From: an uncultured Verrucomicrobiota bacterium
GTDB taxonomy: Bacteria; Verrucomicrobiota; Verrucomicrobiae; Opitutales; Opitutaceae
Length of the DNA stretch: 5,423 bases
Assembly: GCA_946481225.1 (NCBI GenBank)
Contig: CAMLNJ010000243.1
Coordinates: 1-5,423 of the forward strand
Direction of reading: 5' to 3'
Under the pieces are notes generated by a model. That model ran no database searches and was not told the DNA's origin. It was given only the letters and a program-made list of their open reading frames with translations. Made by a program: the position numbers and the translations under genes. Shown piece after piece: positions 1-5,423 of this stretch (its first letter is position 1; each line of letters opens with the position of its first letter).

Positions 1-1010
1 TGCTCATGGGCCGCCGTCTCAATCCGCCGGAGAAGGGCGTCCGCCCGCTCTGCGTGTTCAACCCGATCCACTACCAGGAGCTGCCCGAGGCCTTCATGGA
101 CCTCATCGCTTCGCTCACCGGCAAGTCGCCGTCGACCACCGGCGCCGGCTCGGAAGGCGCGCTGACCAAAGGCCCCTTCAACGCGCTGCCTCCGATCTAC
201 GATCTCAACGCCGCGCTGGTGTCGTTCCTCCTCACCGATCTCCCCGCCTTCTCCACGGCGGCCGGCTGGGTGGGGCCGAAGCTGCGCGTCGACCACGACG
301 TCTCGCTGCTCGTGCCCGAGATCTGGTGTCGTATGACGCCCGAGGAGCGCACCCCGAAGTATCTCATCGAGCACGGCTACCTCGAGCGCTGCAACGACTT
401 CACCCATGACGGAAGCCCCGTCCTCGCCTCGCGACTCGGCTGGCGCATCACGGATCGCTTCGTGCAGGCCTTCTTCGGTCGCGTGATGAGCAACCCTTCG
501 ACGGTCTTCGAAGAGGAGCACCTCAAGCCCGAGCTGACCGACGCCGGTGTCTTTGCCGACGGCATGCTCAACATCGTCACGGCGATGAAGGAGGCCGCAG
601 AGCACTACTTCGCCGACGGCTCGGTCGAGCATGCCTGCCCGCCTCTGCGCGCGCTGCTCCACATCATGCGCGACGGCGTGTGGGAGGGGAAGGGGCTCGA
701 CTCGCCCGAGCTGCGCCGTCTCTTCGACCGCGAGGAGATGCTCAAGAGCGACTGGTATGCGGCCCGCCTCGAGGCCAAGCGCCAGATCGACACCGCCACT
801 TGGGAAAAACACGCGCGTTACCTCGAGAAGTTCCTGCGCCGGGCGAACTACGCCGACGTGGCGGTGAAGCTCGAGATCAGGGGCAAGCTCGACCGCGTGG
901 CCGCGCGGGCGCGCGCCGCGAGGGAGCCGGCCTATGCCGACGCGCTCCGAGGCACCCTCGGCGGCGAACCCGCCGTGGCGAAGGACATCGCGCGGGCGCA
1001 CCGGGTGTAG
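1..1010 (+). CDS. C-terminal part of a large protein, probably PPi-type phosphoenolpyruvate carboxykinase-like (5' end outside window)
   Basis: The frame is open to the left edge (the codon before the ATG at 6 is CTC), and the sequence near that ATG reads like mid-domain protein, so the real start lies outside the window and the ATG at 6 is internal. About 335 codons are visible, ending in TAG. Numbered from the ATG at 6, a Gly/Ser/Thr-rich segment, TGKSPSTTGAGSEGALTKG, lies at 38-56. It is followed by PFNALPPIYDLNAAL (57-71) and RVDHDVSLLVPEIWCRM (94-110). The last 80 or so residues are charged and helical (RYLEKFLRRANYADVAVKLE). There is no signal peptide or membrane segment, so it is cytoplasmic. 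From memory, the TGKSPSTTGAGSEG and VDHDVSLLVPEIWCR segments resemble the C-terminal region of the roughly 1,100-residue PPi-dependent PEP carboxykinases, which interconvert oxaloacetate plus PPi with PEP, CO2 and phosphate. This could not be checked here. The coding call is firm and the family call is moderate. Confidence 0.85.
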   Translation, partial: LMGRRLNPPEKGVRPLCVFNPIHYQELPEAFMDLIASLTGKSPSTTGAGSEGALTKGPFNALPPIYDLNAALVSFLLTDLPAFSTAAGWVGPKLRVDHDVSLLVPEIWCRMTPEERTPKYLIEHGYLERCNDFTHDGSPVLASRLGWRITDRFVQAFFGRVMSNPSTVFEEEHLKPELTDAGVFADGMLNIVTAMKEAAEHYFADGSVEHACPPLRALLHIMRDGVWEGKGLDSPELRRLFDREEMLKSDWYAARLEAKRQIDTATWEKHARYLEKFLRRANYADVAVKLEIRGKLDRVAARARAAREPAYADALRGTLGGEPAVAKDIARAHRV

Positions 1011-1040
1011 GGGCGAAGGTCGTCTGCGTTTGAAGTTCGA

Positions 1041-1106
1041 CGAAACGGCTCCGCCGTTCCGCTACGCCGAAGCTCTCGGAAGTAGCGGAAGCGCGGAGCG
1101 CTTTCG
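1041..1106. repeat. Composite palindrome: 25-base inverted repeat whose arms are each a hairpin
   Basis: The left arm (1041-1065) and right arm (1082-1106) are reverse complements at 21 of 25 positions, with a 16-base spacer. The inner nine bases, TTCCGCTAC and GTAGCGGAA, match perfectly. Each arm also folds on itself: AACGGC-TCC-GCCGTT (1044-1058) and AAGCGC-GGA-GCGCTT (1089-1103), both 6-bp stems with 3-base loops. All four mismatches between the arms fall at 1046/1047 and 1055/1056, which pair with each other in the left hairpin, and the corresponding right-arm bases pair likewise. Each local stem is therefore intact despite the divergence. The spacer holds a further small stem, CCGA-AGCTC-TCGG (1067-1079). 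The element fills most of the gap between two convergent stop codons. It may be one copy of a dispersed REP-like repeat, but only one copy is in this window. Confidence 0.8.
1041..1106. terminator. Possible bidirectional transcription terminator
   Basis: The palindrome lies 30 bases after the + strand stop at 1010 and 8 bases beyond the - strand stop at 1115. It is symmetrical: on leaving it in either direction, a 6-bp GC-rich hairpin is followed by TTTC (right hairpin then CTTTCG on the + strand; left hairpin then GTTTCG on the - strand). Position and symmetry fit a shared terminator for convergent genes. The T-tracts are short (three Ts), so it would be a weak intrinsic terminator or act with a protein factor. 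This is inferred from position and fold only. Confidence 0.4.
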
Positions 1107-1114
1107 CGCCGCCT

Positions 1115-3157
1115 TCACGGGCGCGTCACGCGCAGGCGCAGGAACTGCCGAGGCGATGTCGCAAGGTCGGCGTCGGCCCGGACGGTGACGAGTTCTCCGC
1201 CCTCGGTCGCGACACGGGCGGTTTCGGTGACGATGCCGGAGCCTGTCGCCCACGGGCCGGCGGCGAGGTCGGAGATCCACTCGACGGAGTAGACGAGGTC
1301 GGAACGGTCCGATGGCTGGAAATACGTGAGCGTGAGGCGGCCGTCGGGCGTGATCGCGCTCGTCGGCTGGCGCGCGGCGGCGTCGGGCGCCAGCGGTTCG
1401 CCGCCGAGGGCGTATTCAAGGAGGTTGGCCAGGCCGTCGGCGTCGGGGTCGGCGGTCGCGCCCGACGCGGCGGAGTCGGCGAGTTGCGCGCCGGTGAAGC
1501 GGGCGAAGCGCCAGGTATCGTAGGGCTTGTCCTGGATCGTCACGGTCGCGCTCGCGGGCGAGCCGGCGGAGAGCGACCAGTCGGTGGCGATGGAGAGAGT
1601 CACGGTGCGGTCGCCCTGCGCGAGCGAGTCCGCGATCGGGGAGATCGAGACGGTGGCGGAGGCGGAGCCGGCGGGGATGAGCAGCGAGGCGGGCGGCGTC
1701 GTGTAGTGAGCGCCGGATACGGCGTTGCCGCCCCAGGCGAGCGGGACGAGGAGCGGCGTGGTCGCGGGGCCGGCGCGGGTGACGGTGAGGACGCCGGCCG
1801 CCCCGTCCTGCTCCCGGGCGACCGGCGTGGTCGCGGCGACGGTGACGGTGGGCAGCGTGCGCCAGGCGAGGGCGTAGTCGGTGTTGCTGGCGGAGGCGCT
1901 GGAGACTTGGAGCGCGTAGCGGCCGGCGGGGAGCTCGGGGACGTGGAGATGCTCGAGATTGTCGACGGTGCTCGCGCTGGTCTGGACGGCGGAGCCGGGC
2001 GTGAAGGTGCCGGCGTCGACGGCGTGGAGGGAGAGGTCGAGATTCGCGAGGCTGGTGGAGTAGGCGGGCGCGGTGACGGCGCGGTGCCAGACGAGCGCGG
2101 CGGAGAAGCGCGATGCGAGGGAGCCGGCGGGGATCTCGAAGAAAAAGGTGCGGGCGGAGGCGGCGGTATTGCCGCGCACGGTGGCGTTGGTCCAGGCGGT
2201 GTCGGGGCGGACCTGGGATGCGGAGGCGGAGACGGGGCCGCCGAGCAGCGTGCGGTAGGCGAGGAGGATGTTGAGTTCGCCGGCGCCGAAGCGGGTGTCG
2301 ATCGGCTGGACGGAGGTCCGCGTCCATGAGGTGAACTCGTCCTTGGTGGCGCCGGCGAGGAGCAGGGCCTTGACCGTGCGCGGGATGTCGGCGCCGGAAA
2401 GGGAGTAGGGCGCCTCGGCGAGCTTTTGCGCGAGGAGGCCGGCGGCGGAGGAGACCTGGGGCGTGGCGAAGCTGGTGAGCGAGTCGGGCGCGACGAGGTC
2501 GGGCTTGATGCGGCCCGGGCCGTCGTAGGCGGTGAAGCCCGCGCTGTGCTGGCCGTTGGTGAGGCCGACGCTGACGAGGTTGTAGCCCTGCGCGAGGAGG
2601 TAGGGCAGCGTGGTGGAGTAGCCGTTGTTCGCGCCGACGACGCAGACGACGCCGGACTGGTCCGCGAGGTGGTCGACGCGGGCGTTGTAGGCGTGGACCA
2701 CGGTTTCGGGGTCGGAGCCGGAGGAAAGCTGGCTCACGATCCAGCTGTGGTTCTGCACGCGGCGGTTCTCGGCGTAGGGGATCAAGGCGAGCCAGAAGTT
2801 CGCGTCGTAGACGTCGATCACGGTCGTGCCGGGAATGAGGCTGGCGCCTATGCCATAGAAGTTGGCGCCGACGCCGGTGGCGTGGCCGGAGGTGCCGGAG
2901 CCGCCGCTTTTGTTGGAGATGGTTTTTCCGGCGAAGCGGCTGTCCGCGGGGTCGGGCAGGTAGTTGTTGCCGTTGGCGTCGGGCGCCTCGGTCTGTGTCA
3001 CGCCGGCGGCGAGGGAGTTCGGAACGCCGCTGGCGTGGGTCTGCAGCAGGCGGGTGTAGCCGACATCGTCGCGCCAGTCGGCGCGTGCGACGCCCGCGCC
3101 GAGCAGGGAAAGGGCGGCGAGCGCGGGCGGACGCAGGCGGGAGGCGAGGGCGGGCAT
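1115..3157 (-). CDS. Exported subtilisin-like (S8) serine peptidase with Calx-beta domain and verrucomicrobial C-terminal module
   Basis: From the ATG at 3157 the protein has 680 residues; an in-frame GTG at 3175 would add six. ATG is preferred because it opens a normal signal peptide: arginines, the hydrophobic core PALAALSLLGAGVA, and likely cleavage at ARA|D (residue 26). The S8-like domain spans about 27-305. It shows His92 in SGHATGVGANFYG, an oxyanion-type Asn at 177/178 in VVGANNG, and Ser229 in TSFATPQVSSAAGLL. The spacing fits subtilisins. Where the catalytic Asp is expected, the sequence reads GVTQTEA, with Glu57. Only four residues separate KPDLVAP from TSFATP, where most subtilases have a longer loop. 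Residues 310-435 are beta-rich, perhaps like a P-domain. Residues 436-543 resemble a Calx-beta domain (PTVTVAAT ... IPAGSASATVSI ... ASATVTIQD). The tail has DPDADGLANLLEYALG (570-585), then a beta-rich module ending FLRLRVTRP. Substrate unknown; likely periplasmic, surface or secreted. Activity is uncertain because of the Glu. Confidence 0.85.
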   Translation of the reverse strand: MPALASRLRPPALAALSLLGAGVARADWRDDVGYTRLLQTHASGVPNSLAAGVTQTEAPDANGNNYLPDPADSRFAGKTISNKSGGSGTSGHATGVGANFYGIGASLIPGTTVIDVYDANFWLALIPYAENRRVQNHSWIVSQLSSGSDPETVVHAYNARVDHLADQSGVVCVVGANNGYSTTLPYLLAQGYNLVSVGLTNGQHSAGFTAYDGPGRIKPDLVAPDSLTSFATPQVSSAAGLLAQKLAEAPYSLSGADIPRTVKALLLAGATKDEFTSWTRTSVQPIDTRFGAGELNILLAYRTLLGGPVSASASQVRPDTAWTNATVRGNTAASARTFFFEIPAGSLASRFSAALVWHRAVTAPAYSTSLANLDLSLHAVDAGTFTPGSAVQTSASTVDNLEHLHVPELPAGRYALQVSSASASNTDYALAWRTLPTVTVAATTPVAREQDGAAGVLTVTRAGPATTPLLVPLAWGGNAVSGAHYTTPPASLLIPAGSASATVSISPIADSLAQGDRTVTLSIATDWSLSAGSPASATVTIQDKPYDTWRFARFTGAQLADSAASGATADPDADGLANLLEYALGGEPLAPDAAARQPTSAITPDGRLTLTYFQPSDRSDLVYSVEWISDLAAGPWATGSGIVTETARVATEGGELVTVRADADLATSPRQFLRLRVTRP

Positions 3158-3227
3158 AGGAGAACGGAGACGCACAAAAGTGGCGTTCGGTCCCCGCGGC
3201 GCAAACCGGCGCGCCCGCTCGCCGGGC

Positions 3228-3353
3228 TCAGGCCTCGTCGCGGGGGAGGCGCGGGGGCTTTCCCTGATCCTTCTTCGCCTTGATGAGCACGAGGATAAGG
3301 ACGGCGATGCTGAGGAGGATGCCGAGGACGGAGACGAAGAGGAGGAGGCGCAT
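3228..3353 (-). CDS. Small single-pass membrane protein (41 residues), downstream of the SPFH gene
   Basis: This short frame runs from ATG at 3353 to TGA at 3228. The protein starts MRLLLFVSVLGILLSIAVLI. Residues 3-24 form one strongly hydrophobic helix, and the remaining 17 are hydrophilic and basic (KAKKDQGKPPRLPRDEA). The positive-inside rule predicts an outside N-terminus and a cytoplasmic C-terminal tail. Support for coding: the start lies 19 bases after the SPFH stop codon on the same strand, the stop lies just before the protease gene, wobble positions are mostly G or C as in the neighbours, and the product is a coherent membrane peptide. There is no Shine-Dalgarno sequence, which also holds for its neighbours. 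I recognise no family. It is not NfeD, the common SPFH partner, being far too short and lacking an OB domain. It may be an accessory subunit of the SPFH assembly (inference). Confidence 0.65.
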   Translation of the reverse strand: MRLLLFVSVLGILLSIAVLILVLIKAKKDQGKPPRLPRDEA

Positions 3354-3372
3354 GGCGTGGGGGAGCTTGCGG

Positions 3373-5010
3373 TTATTTGGCCGGAGCGGTTTCCGGGGCG
3401 GTGGCGGGGATGGCCTGGCGGAGGATGGTGCCGGCGAGGGCGTCCATCGCGCCGGCGCCGGGGGCGGTGACCATGACCTGCGGGGTGATCTGGACCTTGC
3501 CCTCGACGACGAGCTTGAGGAGTTCGAGCTGGGCGACCTGGTCGCGGCCGAGGTTCTCGACGAGGAGCTTGTAGGCCTTGGCGCGGGCCTCGCCGATGAT
3601 GACCTGCGACTCGGCCTCGCCGCGGGCGCGTGCGACTTGGGATTTCGCGTTCTCGCCTTCGACCTTCACCTTGTATTCGGCGGCGGCGAGCTGGCGTTGC
3701 TGCTCGGCCTCCTCCTGGGCGCGGACGAACTGGGCACGTGCGACCTCGGCCTGCTTTTGTTGCTCGTAGAGCTTCTGCTGGTTCACCGCGACCTCGCGGT
3801 CGGTCTGGGTGGCGAGGAGTTTTTGGCCGGCGGGGCTGGCGTCGAGGTGAATGTTGCCGACGTAGACGCCGTCGCAGGTGAGGCGGTAGCGTTGGAGCTC
3901 GGCGGTGATTTTCTGGGTGGCGAGGGCCTCGATCTCGCTGCGGCGGTTGACGAATTCGAGGGCGTTCATCGTTTCGGCGACGTTGCGGAAGATGGCGCGG
4001 ACGGCGGGGAGGATGACGCGGGCCTCGAGCACCTCGAGTTTTTCGTCCTCCTGCTCGTCCTGCACGACGGCGTCGGGGTTGCCGAGGAGGGCGACGAGGT
4101 AGGGGGCGTTTTTCGCCTCGACGGCGCAGGCGATGCGGACGTCGACGGGGAAGGAGAAGCCGTCCTTGGAGCGGACGGAGACGGACCAGTCGTCGGTGTC
4201 GGCGGCGGCGGTTTTCGCGCCCTTGGAGGGCTTGGAGAGCGCCGCTTGGTAGGTGTAGGTGCGCTGGGTGGTCTTGACGACGATGGGGGCGAAGGCGGCG
4301 GAGTTGAGGTAGTAGCCGCCCGGGGGGAGGGGTTCGGCCCAGACGCCGATGTGGGTGCGGGGGACGAGGGGCACGCCGTTTACGGTGTCGCCCTTGTCGG
4401 TGGCGGGGTTCCAGCGGAGGCCGGAGTTGCTCTTGATGACGGCGACGGTGCCAGCGGCGACTTGGAGGGCGGGCGAGGTGACGATCTCGTGGAGGGCGGT
4501 GTTGTAGCGGTAGGTTCCGGGGGTGAGGATGGTGGTCTGGGGGCCGCGGCGTCCGCCTTTGGCGAGGAAGATCTCGGGGTTGAGCATGTCCTGCGCGCTG
4601 TCCCAGGCGGGGGCGAACATCTCGTTTTCCGGGAGCGGCTGGCCGTCGCGGGCGGTCACGAAGCCGACCTGGCCGGAGGGGACGGCGATGACGCGGTCGA
4701 TGCGAACCTGGTAGACGAAGGGGTAATAGCCGAAGTGCCAGCCGGGGCCGAGGATGTAGGCCTGCGGGCCCATCTCGCCGTCGCGGGCGATGATCTGGCC
4801 GGTGGGGAGGGGACGGCCGAAGAACTGTTTATGCACGATGCCGACCTCGTTCTCGTCCACGACCACGGAGGAGCCGACGACGAGGCCAAAGACGAAGAGC
4901 GAGGCGGCGAGGGCGAGGAGCGCGACGCGGCCGGCGCGGGGCAGGGTGAGGAGGAAGGCTCCGCCCAAGGCGACGATGGCCAGGACGGTGAAGAGGAGGA
5001 TGAGGGCCAT
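3373..5010 (-). CDS. SPFH/band-7 domain membrane protein (flotillin-like)
   Basis: A 545-residue protein from ATG at 5010 to TAA. An in-frame upstream start at 5172 is rejected because it would add 54 proline-, serine- and arginine-rich residues, overlap the HIT gene in another frame, and bury the membrane-anchor N-terminus. Two hydrophobic helices (2-22 and 28-48) anchor it. The band-7 region follows (about 49-395) with VVVDENEVGIVHKQFFGRPLP, LGPGWHF and SGQVGFVTARDG. LEARVILPAVRAIFRN and EALATQKITAELQRYRL are the typical helical end of the domain. Residues 400-485 are rich in Ala, Glu, Gln, Lys and Arg (QQKLYEQQKQAEVARAQ) and should form the coiled coil used for oligomerisation. A further helix (490-505) and VQITPQVMV precede an Ala/Pro-rich tail. 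SPFH proteins form large oligomers that organise membrane microdomains and influence protein quality control. The small membrane gene follows after 19 bases. Family call firm; exact role unknown. Confidence 0.93.
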   Translation of the reverse strand: MALILLFTVLAIVALGGAFLLTLPRAGRVALLALAASLFVFGLVVGSSVVVDENEVGIVHKQFFGRPLPTGQIIARDGEMGPQAYILGPGWHFGYYPFVYQVRIDRVIAVPSGQVGFVTARDGQPLPENEMFAPAWDSAQDMLNPEIFLAKGGRRGPQTTILTPGTYRYNTALHEIVTSPALQVAAGTVAVIKSNSGLRWNPATDKGDTVNGVPLVPRTHIGVWAEPLPPGGYYLNSAAFAPIVVKTTQRTYTYQAALSKPSKGAKTAAADTDDWSVSVRSKDGFSFPVDVRIACAVEAKNAPYLVALLGNPDAVVQDEQEDEKLEVLEARVILPAVRAIFRNVAETMNALEFVNRRSEIEALATQKITAELQRYRLTCDGVYVGNIHLDASPAGQKLLATQTDREVAVNQQKLYEQQKQAEVARAQFVRAQEEAEQQRQLAAAEYKVKVEGENAKSQVARARGEAESQVIIGEARAKAYKLLVENLGRDQVAQLELLKLVVEGKVQITPQVMVTAPGAGAMDALAGTILRQAIPATAPETAPAK

Positions 5011-5089
5011 GGTGATGCGGGGGACGGGGCGGGATCGGAAATGGGCGCGAAGGGAGACGGGGGATGATCGGAGCGGGCGGGGCGCGGGA

Positions 5090-5423
5090 TCAGCCCGGGG
5101 GCCAGGCGAGCTGGCGTTTGGCGAGCATGTGGACGTGCAGGTGGGGCACGGATTCGCAGGCGTCCGGGCCATGGTTTATCACGAGGCGGAAGCCGCGGTC
5201 GAGTTGTAGTTTTTTTGCAACTACGCCTGCGGTGGCGAGGAGATGGCCGAGGACGGTTTCCTGGTCGGGCGTGGCGTCCCCGACGCGCGGGATCACGGTC
5301 TTGGGGATGATGAGCAGGTGGACGGGGGCCTGCGGCTGGATGTCGTGGATGACGATGCAGCGCTCGTCCTCGTGCTCGATCTTGGCGGGGATTTCGCGGG
5401 CGATGATGCGTTCGAAGAGGGTC
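5090..5423 (-). CDS. HIT-family (histidine triad, HINT-like) nucleotide-binding protein, N-terminus cut by window edge
   Basis: The frame is open to the right edge. 110 residues plus TGA are visible, beginning TLFERIIAREIPAKI, which in this family normally starts within a few residues of the initiator, so nearly the whole protein is present. The signature H-x-H-x-H lies near the C-terminus as PHLHVHML (visible residues 93-100). The central His96 is the expected nucleophile that takes the nucleotidyl group. HDIQPQAPVHLLIIPK (26-41), FRLVINHGPDACESV (78-92) and the terminal RQLAWPPG are all HINT-type. HINT proteins hydrolyse purine nucleoside phosphoramidates and adenylated lysine in the cytoplasm. 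An internal GTG at 5296 is not the start, since conserved HIT sequence continues upstream of it. The SPFH gene begins 79 bases downstream on the same strand. Seven consecutive A/T-ending codons lie at 5204-5224 within the gene. Confidence 0.95.
   Translation of the reverse strand, partial: TLFERIIAREIPAKIEHEDERCIVIHDIQPQAPVHLLIIPKTVIPRVGDATPDQETVLGHLLATAGVVAKKLQLDRGFRLVINHGPDACESVPHLHVHMLAKRQLAWPPG

Noticed and set aside
3213..3227. Hairpin GCCCG-CTCGC-CGGGC just after the small protein stop, as a terminator
   Set aside because: The stem is only 5 bp, no T-tract follows on the - strand, and such short GC stems are frequent by chance in this composition.
1484..3283. Two long + strand frames (1484-2329 and 2426-3283) opposite the protease gene
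   Set aside because: Both are Gly/Arg/Ala/Glu-rich shadows of the protease codons with no recognisable domain.
3280..5067. Long + strand open frame (595 codons) opposite the SPFH gene
   Set aside because: It is a Gly/Asp/Glu/Val/Leu-rich low-complexity translation, as expected antisense to a GC-rich gene. The opposite strand encodes a clear SPFH protein.
5011..5172. N-terminal extension of the SPFH protein to an upstream start at 5172
   Set aside because: The added 54 residues are Pro/Ser/Arg-rich, overlap the HIT coding sequence out of frame, and would displace the normal N-terminal membrane anchor.
5202..5220. AGTTG...CAACT inverted repeat around the T7 tract as an intrinsic terminator
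   Set aside because: The stem is 5 bp with an 11-base loop, and the site is inside the HIT coding sequence. The T-tract lies in the loop and not after the stem.
5204..5224. Programmed ribosomal frameshift at the A7 tract of the HIT gene
   Set aside because: The zero frame encodes a complete HIT protein through the triad to a normal WPPG end, so no frameshift is needed, and no strong downstream stem is visible.
5294..5296. GTG at 5296 as the start of the HIT protein
   Set aside because: Conserved HIT sequence (FERIIAREIPAKI, HDIQPQAPVHLLIIPK) continues in frame upstream to the window edge.

Overview
The window is GC-rich (coding third positions mostly G or C) and looks like a chromosomal segment of a member of Verrucomicrobiota, most likely Opitutaceae or a close relative. 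The best clue is the C-terminus of the secreted protease-like protein, a 'DPDADGLANLLEYALG' segment followed by a beta-rich tail ending in FLRLRV. I recognise this module from many exported verrucomicrobial proteins. The taxonomic call is inference, as there is no rRNA or marker gene here.

Layout: the + strand carries one gene, the last 335 or so codons of a large protein running in from the left edge (1-1010). It is probably the C-terminus of a PPi-dependent phosphoenolpyruvate carboxykinase-like protein. Everything to its right is on the - strand. In transcription order these are a HIT/HINT-family nucleotide hydrolase entering from the right edge (5423-5090), a 545-residue SPFH/band-7 (flotillin-like) membrane protein (5010-3373), a 41-residue single-pass membrane protein (3353-3228), and an exported subtilisin-like protein with a Calx-beta domain (3157-1115). 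The SPFH gene and the small gene are 19 bases apart and are probably cotranscribed. The HIT gene (79-base gap) and the protease gene (about 70-base gap) could belong to the same unit.

The + and - strand genes converge on a 104-base gap. It holds a composite palindrome (1041-1106): two 25-base arms in inverted orientation, each arm itself a hairpin. The differences between the arms are compensated within each hairpin. It probably ends transcription from both sides and may be a copy of a dispersed palindromic repeat.

How the genes work together is only partly readable. The SPFH protein and the small membrane protein are the likeliest functional pair. The HIT protein looks like housekeeping. 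The protease-like protein is secreted and has Glu where subtilisins have the catalytic Asp. None of the three visible - strand start codons has a Shine-Dalgarno sequence. I see no mobile element, CRISPR array, tRNA or rRNA, and no gene-free stretch longer than 104 bases.
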